Part shown: positions 39,725 through 47,614 of the stretch, in pieces
Layout: each line of letters opens with the position of its first letter
Position numbering within the stretch: the first letter of the stretch is position 1
NCBI RefSeq assembly: GCF_001046895.1
Contig: NZ_CAQI01000042.1
Location: forward strand, 1-64,000
Length of the DNA stretch: 64,000 nucleotides
Source: Pseudarthrobacter siccitolerans
Lineage (GTDB): Bacteria; Actinomycetota; Actinomycetes; Actinomycetales; Micrococcaceae
Direction: 5' to 3'
The notes under the pieces: generated by a model
Databases searched by the model: none
The model's input: only the letters and a program-made list of their open reading frames with translations
What the model was told of the DNA's origin: nothing
Program-made: the position numbers and the translations under genes

Positions 39725-39752
39725 TTGACAACATCTTCCTCGATAGTAAATC
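39725..39752 (+). promoter_or_regulatory. Putative promoter of the catabolic operon
   Basis: TTGACA (39725-39730) is a perfect -35. A -10-like TAAATC (39747-39752) follows after 16 bp and overlaps the operator copy at 39747-39759. This arrangement suits repression by the GntR protein. The -10 is weak, so the exact hexamer is uncertain. Confidence 0.5.
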
Positions 39753-39759
39753 CTATAGG
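39747..39759 (-). promoter_or_regulatory. Operator of the GntR regulator (copy 2, operon promoter)
   Basis: TAAATCCTATAGG is the exact reverse complement of the 13-bp site before the regulator gene. It contains the start of a perfect 10-bp palindrome, TCCTATAGGA (39751-39760). It lies about 30 bp before the first enzyme gene and just downstream of a perfect TTGACA. This is the main evidence for a local GntR regulon. Confidence 0.65.
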
Positions 39760-39787
39760 AAACACGATCTAGGAAAGTGAGACTTGC

Positions 39788-40792
39788 GTGGTTTATACCG
39801 CAGACAATTGGCCCATCACTGCAGCACTGCTGCAGTTTCCGGCGACCGATGCCGCAGGCGTCCACGTCAACGACGCTGACGCTTCGGCGTGGGCAGCAGT
39901 CCTGGCAGAGGTGAAAGAGGCAGGCTTCGCGAACGCGGACCTCACGGACAGCTGGGTGCGCCCCGGTGACCTCGGCAAAACGCGGCTTGCTGAGTTCAAG
40001 CAGGCAGCGGAAGAGGTAGGCATCGGAATCCCGGTCATCTCCGCCATCCGCCGCAGCGTCATCGAGGAAGGCAGCTGGGAAGCCAACCTTGCCTACAGCC
40101 ACCGCACCATAGACGCCGCCGCTGAACTCGGCTGTGAGGTTGTGTCCTTCGGGCTTCACCAGGCCATCACTGCCGAGCAGCAGAAGCAGCTGTGGTTCTG
40201 GACGGTGGAAGGCTACAAGGATCCCGCGGGGGACAAGGAAGCGTGGAACAACGCGGTGACCCGCCTCCGTGAACTTGGCCGGCATGCAGCCGAGGTGGGC
40301 GTACTGCTCTCGCTCGAAATGTACGAGGACACCTACCTTGGCACTGCTGATTCCTCAGTGCGGCTGGTCCAGGACATCGGCCTGCCGAATGTAGGCCTGA
40401 ACCCCGATCTTGGGAACCTGATCCGGCTCCACCGGCCCATCGAGGACTGGCGGGAGATGGTGGCCAAAACCCTGCCGTACTCGAACTACTGGCACATGAA
40501 GAACTACATCCGCGACGAGGACCTTGCCCGCGACACGTACGTCACCATGCCGGCGCCAATGGAAAGCGGCCTGATCAACTACCGCGAGGCTTTCAAAGTG
40601 GCACTTTCCGTGGGTTTCCAGGGCATCCTCTGCACCGAGCACTACGGCGGCGACGGGCTGAGCGTGACGGCCAGCAACCAGGACTACCTCCGCCGCCACG
40701 TTCTCCCCAAAACGGACGGATACACGCTCGGCAGCAGCCAGGTGGCCCAGGGGCGGCAGCAGCCCACCGCCGCTGAACTCACCAGCGTGTGA
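39788..40792 (+). CDS. Sugar-phosphate isomerase/epimerase, TIM-barrel AP-endonuclease-2-like
   Basis: 334 residues of the xylose-isomerase-like/AP endonuclease 2 superfamily, which uses a divalent metal. Metal and active-site candidates appear in LLSLEMYEDT (about 176-186), NVGLNPDLGN, YWHMKNY (about 236) and GILCTEHYGGDG (Glu near 280). In the Brucella erythritol pathway a member of this family (EryC) epimerises a tetrulose phosphate, so a similar step is inferred from the neighbours. GTG 39788 has AGGAAAG about 11 nt upstream. It is the first gene after the operon promoter. Exact substrate not provable from sequence. Confidence 0.83.
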   Translation: MVYTADNWPITAALLQFPATDAAGVHVNDADASAWAAVLAEVKEAGFANADLTDSWVRPGDLGKTRLAEFKQAAEEVGIGIPVISAIRRSVIEEGSWEANLAYSHRTIDAAAELGCEVVSFGLHQAITAEQQKQLWFWTVEGYKDPAGDKEAWNNAVTRLRELGRHAAEVGVLLSLEMYEDTYLGTADSSVRLVQDIGLPNVGLNPDLGNLIRLHRPIEDWREMVAKTLPYSNYWHMKNYIRDEDLARDTYVTMPAPMESGLINYREAFKVALSVGFQGILCTEHYGGDGLSVTASNQDYLRRHVLPKTDGYTLGSSQVAQGRQQPTAAELTSV

Positions 40793-40847
40793 GCCTGCCG
40801 GCCTTCGAACCGGACACGAAACATCACCAAGGATTCAATGAGGAACC

Positions 40848-42614
40848 ATGACCCAGATTTTTGACAACCCCGCAGACTTTGCGGATGAGGCATTGGACGG
40901 CTTTGTGGCAGCCAACCGCGGGTACGTTGCCCGGGTGGACGGCGGCGTTGTCCGCTCCACGGAGGTGCCCGCCGGCCAGGTGGCCCTGGTGGTGGGCGGC
41001 GGCTCCGGCCACTACCCGGCCTTCGCCGGCCTGGTGGGCCCGGGCCTGGCCGCCGGCTCCGCGTGCGGCAACATGTTCGCGTCCCCCTCGGCCGGGCAGG
41101 TGTACCGGGTGGCCAAGGCGGCCAATGCCGGCGGCGGTGTGCTGCTGAGCTACGGCAACTACGCCGGTGACGTGCTCCATTTCGGCCAGGCGGAGCTGCG
41201 GCTTAAGGCAGAGGGCATCGACACAAGGACCGTCCTGGTCACGGATGACATCGCCAGCGCGCCCATCGACCAGATTGAAAAACGCCGCGGCATTGCGGGT
41301 GACCTGACTGTCTTCAAGATTGCCGGCGCTGCTGCGGAGGCGGGACTCGACCTGGACGCAGTGGAGCAACTGGCCCGGCGGACCAACTACCGCACCCGCT
41401 CACTGGGCGTGGCCTTTGACGGGTGCACGCTGCCGGGAGCGGACGAGCCGCTGTTCCATGTTCCCGCGGGGCAGATGTCACTTGGCCTGGGGATCCACGG
41501 CGAACCCGGCATCTCGGAGCATCCCATGCCCACCGCTTCCGGGCTCGCACAGCTTCTCGTCTCCGGGCTCCTGGCAGACAAGCCCGATGACGCAGGGAAT
41601 CGTGTGGTGGCCATCGTCAATGGCCTGGGGACCGTCAAGTATGACGAACTGTTCCTGCTGTTCGGAAAGATCGAAAAACTCCTCACCGCCGCCGGCCTCA
41701 CTGTCGTGGAACCGGAGTGCGGAGAACTGGTCACCAGCCTGGACATGTCCGGCCTTTCCCTGACCCTGCTATGGCTGGACGAGGAACTGGAACGCTATTG
41801 GGCGGCTCCCGCCGATACTCCCGCGTTCCGCAAGGGCAGCCTGGCACCGCGGGCCCGCCGGGAACTGGCCGGGCAGGCAGAGGCGGCCGCCGGCGAAGAC
41901 GAAGAGACGACGGCGGCAGCAGCCGCCTTGGGCCGGTTGGCTGCCGGCGTGCTCGCCCAGGTCCGCGACGTCGTCGTCGAACATGAGGCGGAACTGGGCA
42001 GGCTGGATGCGATTGCAGGCGACGGCGACCACGGCATCGGCATGCGGCGCGGCGTGGACGCCGCAGCGGCAGCAGCCAAAGACGCAGCGGAGTCCGGAGC
42101 TTCCGTACAGCGTGTGCTGGCCGCAGCGGGCGAAGCCTGGAGTGAACGGGCCGGAGGAACGTCCGGGGCGCTCTGGGGCTCCGCCGTGCTGGCTGCCGGA
42201 ATGAGCCTCGGCAACAAGGAGTCGTACGGTGACGGGGATGCGGCCTCCGCGGTCACCGCCTTCGTGGACGCCATCACCGCCCTCGGCAAGGCAGAACCGG
42301 GCGACAAAACCATGGTGGACGCGCTGCTGCCTTTCCGGGACGCGTTCCTGGCCTCGTCCAATGGGGGCGCCACCGCAGCTGCGGCCTTGGCTTCCGGGGC
42401 AGCTGCCGCCAAGGAAGCTGCCGGCCAAACCGCATCCCTGCGGCCGCTGAAGGGGAGGGCCCGTCCGCTGGCGGAGAAGAGCCTCGGCCATCCGGACCCG
42501 GGCGCAGTTTCCTTCGGGCTCATCACTGCCCGCATCTCCGGTTACTTCACGACTGGACTGACTGACTACTCACTGCTGGCCGACTCAACGGCCGGAAACG
42601 GAGCACAAGCATGA
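40848..42614 (+). CDS. Dihydroxyacetone-kinase-family kinase (fused DhaK-DhaL), probable erythrulose kinase
   Basis: 588 residues. The N-terminal DhaK domain (1-325) has [15 protein letters not shown] and His217 in GLGIHGEPG, the residue that binds the ketose covalently as a hemiaminal. The C-terminal DhaL domain (about 355-575) holds the Mg-ATP aspartates with canonical spacing: Asp387, Asp392, Asp394 ([11 protein letters not shown]). The fusion and the Asp triad indicate ATP use, not the PTS phosphoryl donor. Related fused kinases phosphorylate dihydroxyacetone or D/L-erythrulose. The neighbouring RpiB and TIM homologues favour erythrulose. Stop overlaps the next start (ATGA). Confidence 0.9.
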   Translation: MTQIFDNPADFADEALDGFVAANRGYVARVDGGVVRSTEVPAGQVALVVGGGSGHYPAFAGLVGPGLAAGSACGNMFASPSAGQVYRVAKAANAGGGVLLSYGNYAGDVLHFGQAELRLKAEGIDTRTVLVTDDIASAPIDQIEKRRGIAGDLTVFKIAGAAAEAGLDLDAVEQLARRTNYRTRSLGVAFDGCTLPGADEPLFHVPAGQMSLGLGIHGEPGISEHPMPTASGLAQLLVSGLLADKPDDAGNRVVAIVNGLGTVKYDELFLLFGKIEKLLTAAGLTVVEPECGELVTSLDMSGLSLTLLWLDEELERYWAAPADTPAFRKGSLAPRARRELAGQAEAAAGEDEETTAAAAALGRLAAGVLAQVRDVVVEHEAELGRLDAIAGDGDHGIGMRRGVDAAAAAAKDAAESGASVQRVLAAAGEAWSERAGGTSGALWGSAVLAAGMSLGNKESYGDGDAASAVTAFVDAITALGKAEPGDKTMVDALLPFRDAFLASSNGGATAAAALASGAAAAKEAAGQTASLRPLKGRARPLAEKSLGHPDPGAVSFGLITARISGYFTTGLTDYSLLADSTAGNGAQA

Positions 42615-43105
42615 GCGCACACCAAGGCGCGGCAGCAGGCTGGCGCATCGTCATCGGAAATGACGAAGCCGGCGTCGAATACAAGGAGGCGCTGAAGGCG
42701 CTGCTCGAAGCGGACAGCCGCGTGGCATCTGTAGTGGACGTGGGTGTCGGCACGAATGACGCCACGGCGTACCCGCACGTCGCCGTCGATGCCGCCCGCA
42801 AAGTGGCCGACGGCGAAGCGGACCGTGCCCTGTTGATCTGCGGCACCGGCCTTGGCGTCGCCATCGCAGCCAACAAGGTACCGGGCATCCGCGCCGCGAC
42901 CGCCCATGACGGCTATTCCGTGGAGCGGTCGGTCCTGAGCAACAACGCCCAGGTCCTCACCATGGGCCAGCGCGTCATCGGCCTTGAACTGGCCAAGAAA
43001 CTGGTGGGCGAATGGCTCGACTACCGCTTTGACGAGACCTCGGCGTCCGCTGCGAAGGTGGACGCCATCTGCTCCTACGAACCCGATTACACGAAGGCAG
43101 TCTGA
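42611..43105 (+). CDS. RpiB/LacAB-family isomerase, probable D-erythrulose-4-phosphate isomerase
   Basis: 164 residues of the RpiB family. The catalytic Cys is kept in [16 protein letters not shown]. Two RpiB hallmark histidines are replaced: the N-terminal D-H-x-G is DEAG (residues about 18-21), and the His that opens the ribose ring is Ser in [13 protein letters not shown] linear tetrulose phosphate needs no ring opening, so the changes suit an EryI/DerI-type enzyme giving D-erythrose 4-phosphate. ATG 42611 is coupled to the kinase by ATGA. The substrate is inferred from these changes and from context. Confidence 0.87.
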   Translation: MSAHQGAAAGWRIVIGNDEAGVEYKEALKALLEADSRVASVVDVGVGTNDATAYPHVAVDAARKVADGEADRALLICGTGLGVAIAANKVPGIRAATAHDGYSVERSVLSNNAQVLTMGQRVIGLELAKKLVGEWLDYRFDETSASAAKVDAICSYEPDYTKAV

Positions 43106-43107
43106 TC

Positions 43108-44118
43108 ATGACGGAAACAGCAAGCACCTCATCAAACCCGGAAAACCCTGCTCCCCTTAGCGAAAACAGCGCCCGGAAGATCGCCGTCGTCGGCTCCGGC
43201 TACATGGGCGGCGGGATCGCCCAGGTCCTGGCCCTTGGCGGCGCCCGGGTGGCACTCGCGGACGTGTCCGCGGAGGTGGCGCAAAGCAATTACGAACGCC
43301 TCCTCACCGAGTCGGACCAGTTCGTGGCCGACGGACTGTTCCCGGAGGGTTCCACCGAAATCCTGAAGCAGAACCTGTGGGCTGCCAAGGACATCGAAGA
43401 AGCCGTGGCGGACGCTGACTTCATCGAGGAGGCCGTCCCCGAAGTCATCGCGATCAAGCACCAGACCCTGGCCCGCATCAGCGCCGCCGCCAGGCCGGAT
43501 GCCATCATCGGCTCCAACACCTCCACCATCTCCATCGCCGAACTGTCCGGTCCCGTGACCAACCCGGAGCGCTTCCTGGGCGTGCATTTCTCCAACCCCT
43601 CGCCCTTCATCCCGGGCGTGGAAATCATCCCGCACGCCGGGACCGCTGCCGCAACTGCGGGGGCTGTCCGCGAGCTGGTGCACGCGGCCGGCAAGCAGAC
43701 CGCAGTGGTCAAGGACGTCACCGGATTTGTGCTCAACCGCCTGCAGTACGCGCTGTTCCACGAAGCCGCGCAGCTGGTGGAGCAGGGTATCGCGACGGCG
43801 GACGATGTGGACACCCTTGTCCGCACCACCTTCGGTTTCCGGCTGCCGTTCTTCGGACCGTTCGCGATAGCGGACATGGCCGGCCTGGACGTGTACAACT
43901 TTTGCTACAAATCCCTGCAAACCGACTTCCCGGAGCGTTTTGCCACCCCAAAAATCCTGAGCGACCTGGTGGACGCCGGAAAGCTGGGGACCAAGACCGG
44001 AGCCGGCTTCCTTAACGTCCCGGCAGAGCGCACACCCGAGCTGATCGCTTACCGCAACAAGGCCTATGTGGCCATGCAAAAGCTGCTCGAGGACCTCGGC
44101 CCCGCGCCCATCAGCTGA
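43108..44118 (+). CDS. 3-hydroxyacyl-CoA-dehydrogenase-family NAD-dependent oxidoreductase
   Basis: 336 residues. An N-terminal polar segment (1-22) is followed by a Rossmann domain with GSGYMGGGIAQ at 29-39 and ADFIEEAVPE near 106, the catalytic-His strand LGVHFSNPSPF, and a helical C-terminal domain (GFVLNRLQYALFHEAAQLVEQG, FGPFAIADMAGLD). The family also includes L-gulonate 3-dehydrogenase and other polyol-acid dehydrogenases. No other beta-oxidation gene is present, so a hydroxy-acid or sugar substrate is more likely than an acyl-CoA. ATG 43108 lies 2 bp after the RpiB-like stop. Role in the cluster unknown. Confidence 0.85.
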   Translation: MTETASTSSNPENPAPLSENSARKIAVVGSGYMGGGIAQVLALGGARVALADVSAEVAQSNYERLLTESDQFVADGLFPEGSTEILKQNLWAAKDIEEAVADADFIEEAVPEVIAIKHQTLARISAAARPDAIIGSNTSTISIAELSGPVTNPERFLGVHFSNPSPFIPGVEIIPHAGTAAATAGAVRELVHAAGKQTAVVKDVTGFVLNRLQYALFHEAAQLVEQGIATADDVDTLVRTTFGFRLPFFGPFAIADMAGLDVYNFCYKSLQTDFPERFATPKILSDLVDAGKLGTKTGAGFLNVPAERTPELIAYRNKAYVAMQKLLEDLGPAPIS

Positions 44119-44145
44119 TCCAGTCCGACCTACCCAGGAGCAACC

Positions 44146-44424
44146 ATGAGCAGCTTTCCCATCGAGCGCACAGCCATAGTCACCGGTGCGGTCTCCGAGC
44201 GCGGCATTGGCCGGGCCACCGTCCCCCGTTCCCTACCTGGAGCTGGACGCGGCCGAATGGGACCGCGTCCTGAATATCAACCTGAACGGCGTCCACTACG
44301 CCACCCGCCGGGCGGCCGAATCCATGGTGAAGAACCGGATCGGACGGATCGTCAACATTTCCTCCGTTTCAGCCCAGCGTGGAGGCGGCACCTACTCCAA
44401 GACGCCCTACTCCGTGGCTAAACC
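44146..44424 (+). pseudogene. Deleted short-chain dehydrogenase/reductase remnant
   Basis: The first 26 codons (44146-44223) encode an SDR nucleotide-binding start, RTAIVTGAVSERGIGRAT. Then the frame is lost. From about 44228 another frame encodes the SDR middle, YLELDAAEWDRVLNINLNG, then NISSVSAQRGG and YSVAK with the catalytic Tyr and Lys. About 70 residues between these parts are missing, including strands 2-4. The SDR C-terminus is absent too: sequence switches at about 44420 to a transporter. It has a good upstream SD (CAGGAG) and the right place for a polyol dehydrogenase. It cannot make a functional SDR. Confidence 0.88.
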
Positions 44425-44706
44425 GTGTGCAGCTTCCTCGCCATCGGTCCCATCGCCTGGTCCTATCCCACGGCGTTCCTTACCGGGACGGCCGCGGCCG
44501 CAGGAATCGGCCTGATCAACTCGCTCGGAAACCTCGGCGGCTTTGTTGCGCCTATCCTGCGCACCAGCGTTAACGGGATCGCGGCCGACTCCACCGGCTC
44601 CGCAGGAGTCCTGGCCCTGGGCGTGCTTCCGTTCCTGGCCGCCGTCATGATGTACGCCACCAAGCGGTTCCGCAACAAGGCCGACGATCTGCTCGACACG
44701 AAGTGA
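44425..44706 (+). pseudogene. C-terminal fragment of an MFS transporter
   Basis: 93 residues corresponding only to the last two membrane helices of a major-facilitator transporter: FLAIGPIAWSYPTAFLTG, the conserved GIGLINSLGNLGGFVAP and a final helix (VLALGVLPFLAAVMMY), ending with a charged tail. A complete protein would be roughly 430 residues, so about 340 are missing. The SDR remnant runs into it at about 44420 in a different frame. The GTG at 44425 would allow a fragment to be made, but it could not transport. It was probably the polyol uptake permease of the cluster. Confidence 0.86.
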
Positions 44707-44715
44707 GTACTTGCT

Positions 44716-45558
44716 TTGCCTGAAAACAGCACCGGAATGGCACTGTCCGTGACCGGCACCACGTACATCGGGGTCAGCACCAAGATGTACCTGGGCTACC
44801 GGGATTGCCTGGAATGGCTGGAGCAGGTCCGGAACGCAGTGGACTCCCGTCCGGCCCTGGCGGCCGGGCGGGTGGTCCCGTTCGTGATTCCGGCCTTCCC
44901 GATGCTTCCGGCCGCCGCCGCGATCCTGGCAGGATCACCGGTCCGCCTCGGAGCCCAAAACTGCGGTTGGGCGGACGGCCCCTGGACGGGGGAGGTGTCG
45001 CCCTCACTCCTGGCGGAACTCGACGTAAGCCTCGTGGAGATCGGGCACGCTGAACGCCGCCGGTATTTCGGCGAAGACAGCGTACTGATCGCCCGTAAGG
45101 TCCGGGCAGCGGATGCTGCCGGCATCACACCGCTGGTGTGCGTGGGTGAGGAAACCTGCGACGACGGCACTGTTGCAGGCGCGACAGCCGCCGCTGCTTT
45201 CGTTTACCAGCAAATTGCCGACGCAGTGGGCGGCGACTGGGCGCTGGCCTCCCGGCTTGTAATTGCGTACGAGCCTGTCTGGGCGATCGGGGCGGCCGAA
45301 CCGGCCGGCGGCGACTACGTCTCCACAGTGGTCCGTTCACTGCGCGCCCTGCTCAACGCGCATAACGCGGAGGCGGGCGCAACGCTGGGAGACCTGCCGA
45401 TCATCTACGGCGGCTCGGCCAAGCCGGGGCTCCTGCCCACGCTCGACGGCGTGTCCGGCCTTTTCCTCGGCAGGTTTGCCCACGATGCCGCGAACCTCGG
45501 CAGGGTGCTCGATGAAGCACTCGCGCTGGCACCTGCCGGCCTTCCGTCAACACCGTAA
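44716..45558 (+). CDS. Divergent triosephosphate-isomerase homologue, probable L-erythrulose-1-phosphate isomerase
   Basis: 280 residues. TIM catalytic residues are kept: Lys23 (STKMYLG), His111 (EIGHAERR) and Glu186 (YEPVWAIG). Several positions differ from glycolytic TIM: N-W-K becomes S-T-K, GHSERR becomes GHAERR, and phosphate-loop 6 reads AIGAAEPAGGDY rather than AIGTGKTA. Such TIM homologues (EryH/LerI) act on tetrulose phosphates. TTG 44716 is the start used. ATG 44737 is an alternative. It follows the MFS remnant by 9 bp. It converges on the PrsW gene, with 17 bp between the stops. Confidence 0.86.
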   Translation: MPENSTGMALSVTGTTYIGVSTKMYLGYRDCLEWLEQVRNAVDSRPALAAGRVVPFVIPAFPMLPAAAAILAGSPVRLGAQNCGWADGPWTGEVSPSLLAELDVSLVEIGHAERRRYFGEDSVLIARKVRAADAAGITPLVCVGEETCDDGTVAGATAAAAFVYQQIADAVGGDWALASRLVIAYEPVWAIGAAEPAGGDYVSTVVRSLRALLNAHNAEAGATLGDLPIIYGGSAKPGLLPTLDGVSGLFLGRFAHDAANLGRVLDEALALAPAGLPSTP

Positions 45559-45560
45559 AA

Positions 45561-45589
45561 CCGTGGCAGCGGCCCCTAACCGGCCACGG
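45561..45589. terminator. Possible bidirectional terminator between tpi-like gene and prsW-like gene
   Basis: CCGTGGC (45561-45567) and GCCACGG (45583-45589) pair over 7 bp with a 15-nt loop. The hairpin lies between two convergent stops and partly inside the opposite gene. There is no U-tract, so the call is weak. Confidence 0.3.
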
Positions 45590-46847
45590 CGGCGCGCAGT
45601 GCCAGGATCCGCTGCAGCTGCTGCCGCTCCTCGGCCTGGTGCAGCTGGACATCACGGCCGCTGAGGATACGCTGGCGGGTGTTGGCCAGGTGCGTCGCGG
45701 CTTTCATGAAGTCCTTCATCTGCCGTTTCCTGCCATAACTGCCTGCCCAGTTCAGGGCAGTCCGGCGGCCGCCGAAGGTGGCGAGGAGCTCCACTTCGGC
45801 GGGGGTGAACCAGCCGGCGGCGGAGTATTCGAGCAGGCGCTGCCGGGTCAGCCGCTTCTCGGCCACCCGCAGGAGGACGATGCCGCCCACGGCCAGGAAG
45901 AAGAGGGGAACCTGGACCAGGATGTAGTCCACCAGGAAGCCCTGCCCCATGCTGTTCCAGCGGTTGTGCAGGAACATGGCCGGCAGCAGCCCCAGGACAA
46001 ATGCCCCTATCGCGGCGCCGGTTCCTCCGCGGCGGGCGGCGAACCCCATGACCAGCCCTGTGGTGCCGGTGAAGATTGCGTGGGCAAAGGGGGACATGAC
46101 GCCGCGGAGGAAAAACACCTGGGCGAAGTCGCCGGCGGGGTTCGCCGATTCCGCGATGGCCCGGCCGAAATACAGGATGTTCTCGGTGAAGGCGAAGCCG
46201 CCGGCAATGGTGAAGGCGAAAACCACCCCGTCCACCGGGCCGTCGAAGTGCCGCCTGGCCAGTATCAGCAGGAGCAGCAGCCCCAGTGATTTGGCGAACT
46301 CTTCCACGATGGGCGCCTGGACAGTGGCCATAAACGTCTGCAGGTCCGCCTCATCGGAAAACTGGAAGCCCAGGACAAAAAACGGCTGGATCAGCAAGGT
46401 CACGGCAATCGATACTGCCGCGCCCCAGGTGAAGGCGAAGAACAGCAGCCGTTTTGGCTCGGGTTCCCACTTATCGATGACGTAGACCGCCAGGAGGACC
46501 ACCGACAACGGGATCAGCGAGGCCAGGAAACCGATCATGAACCCCGCAGGGCCCGTGTTCGACAACAGGAACGGCACCACCAGGAAGAGGCTGAGGAAGG
46601 CCAGCGCACTGCCGCCGATGGTCAGCGCCACCAGGCTCCCGCTCCGGGCCCGCCCCGCCCGCATCACTGACTCCTGCGGCGGCACCAGGGCGTCTACGGG
46701 CCGGCCCTGATGCCCCGGGGCGGAGCGGTAGTTCCCGGGCTGCACCTGTCCCATCCAGGTCGGGTTGGCCTCGCGGGGAAGCGCAGTGCCCCCGCGGAAG
46801 GGATCTTCAGGCGGTCCGGACGCAGGGTAGCGGGGGTGCATCGACAT
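45576..46847 (-). CDS. PrsW-family intramembrane metalloprotease
   Basis: 423 residues. The first 65 are polar and Pro-rich. About eight membrane helices follow (about 70-330), then a basic cytoplasmic tail. Family motifs: VEEFAKS with E182-E183-x-x-K186, FAFTEN in the next helices, SPFAHAIFTGTTG and LHNRWNS, giving the two Glu and two His expected at the metal site. B. subtilis PrsW starts cleavage of the anti-sigma factor RsiW; a similar regulated-proteolysis role is possible here but no anti-sigma factor lies nearby. ATG 46847 is chosen; ATG 46841 follows two codons later, and the frame is open to 46922. Confidence 0.85.
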   Translation of the reverse strand: MSMHPRYPASGPPEDPFRGGTALPREANPTWMGQVQPGNYRSAPGHQGRPVDALVPPQESVMRAGRARSGSLVALTIGGSALAFLSLFLVVPFLLSNTGPAGFMIGFLASLIPLSVVLLAVYVIDKWEPEPKRLLFFAFTWGAAVSIAVTLLIQPFFVLGFQFSDEADLQTFMATVQAPIVEEFAKSLGLLLLLILARRHFDGPVDGVVFAFTIAGGFAFTENILYFGRAIAESANPAGDFAQVFFLRGVMSPFAHAIFTGTTGLVMGFAARRGGTGAAIGAFVLGLLPAMFLHNRWNSMGQGFLVDYILVQVPLFFLAVGGIVLLRVAEKRLTRQRLLEYSAAGWFTPAEVELLATFGGRRTALNWAGSYGRKRQMKDFMKAATHLANTRQRILSGRDVQLHQAEERQQLQRILALRAAVAG

Positions 46848-46992
46848 ATCCGAAAGCCTAGGTGGCTCCTGCCGCACCGCCAAGGATCCTGTCCGCCAGC
46901 GGCGGGAAAGTGTGACCATCACCGCGTCCTTGCGGGACGGGCCCGGCAGGCCCGTGTGGTAATTTTGAAGCGCACATGATCCTTTTTTAATT

Positions 46993-47008
46993 CCGTCCTG
47001 TGAGGCGG
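46993..47008 (+). promoter_or_regulatory. PyrR-binding RNA loop in the pyrR leader
   Basis: CCGTCCTGTGAGGCGG matches the PyrR recognition consensus ARUCCNGNGAGGYU as (C)GUCCUGUGAGGC(G): 12 of 14 positions, with the core UCC-N-G-N-GAGG intact. Flanking CCG/CGG can form the closing stem. It lies just before AAAGGGGAGA, the ribosome binding site of pyrR, so bound PyrR-UMP would hide the site. Actinobacterial pyr operons are known to use this translational mode. A second hairpin, ACGGGCC/GGCCCGT (46937-46955), lies upstream, probably outside or at the start of the leader. Confidence 0.75.
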
Positions 47009-47026
47009 GGAAAGGGGAGACGAGCG

Positions 47027-47614
47027 TTGACTTCTGTCACCAGCGCACCGGTTCCAGCCAGGGTGGTCCTCAGCCAGGCGGACATCGACCGGGCCCTCAC
47101 TCGTATCGCCCATGAGATCCTCGAGGCCAACAAGGGTTCCCAGGACCTGGTCCTGCTCGGCATTCCGCGCCGCGGTTATCCGCTGGCAGCCCGGCTCGCC
47201 GCAAAGATCGCCGCAGCCGATCCCACCGTGGACGCCGCAGCCATCACCGGCCAGCTCGACGTCACCATGTTCCGTGACGACCTGTCACACCAGGGCACGC
47301 GCCCGCCATACCCCACCAAGCTGCCGCGCACGGGCATTGACAACAAGGTGGTGGTCCTCATCGACGACGTCCTGTACTCGGGCCGCACCATCCGCGCCGC
47401 CCTGGACGCCCTCGTGGACCTGGGCCGGCCCCGCATCGTGAGGCTCGCCGTCCTCATTGACCGCGGCCACCGCGAGCTCCCCATCCGGGCAGACCACGTA
47501 GGCAAGAACCTGCCCACCTCCTCGGCGGAGAAAGTCCGCGTCCGGCTCGAGGAAACGGACACCGCCCCCGGCGGCACCCCCGTCAACGAAGTAGTGATCG
47601 AGGGCCGCTCGTGA
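47027..47614 (+). CDS. pyrR: Bifunctional pyr operon regulator / uracil phosphoribosyltransferase PyrR
   Basis: Uridine-nucleotide-sensing RNA-binding regulator with uracil phosphoribosyltransferase activity. 195 residues, type I PRTase fold: [16 protein letters not shown] near 43-58, FRDDLSHQG near 76-84, and PRPP motif [17 protein letters not shown] near 109-124. The TTG at 47027 is chosen because AAAGGGGAGA lies 7 nt upstream. The longer in-frame GTG at 47000 falls inside the predicted PyrR-binding loop, so it is unlikely to be used. It heads a coupled operon: the stop overlaps pyrB by 4 bp. Confidence 0.95.
   Translation: MTSVTSAPVPARVVLSQADIDRALTRIAHEILEANKGSQDLVLLGIPRRGYPLAARLAAKIAAADPTVDAAAITGQLDVTMFRDDLSHQGTRPPYPTKLPRTGIDNKVVVLIDDVLYSGRTIRAALDALVDLGRPRIVRLAVLIDRGHRELPIRADHVGKNLPTSSAEKVRVRLEETDTAPGGTPVNEVVIEGRS

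Noticed and set aside
47000..47026. GTG 47000 as the pyrR start
   Set aside because: It lies inside the PyrR-binding loop and lacks a Shine-Dalgarno site. TTG 47027 is preceded by AAAGGGGAGA.
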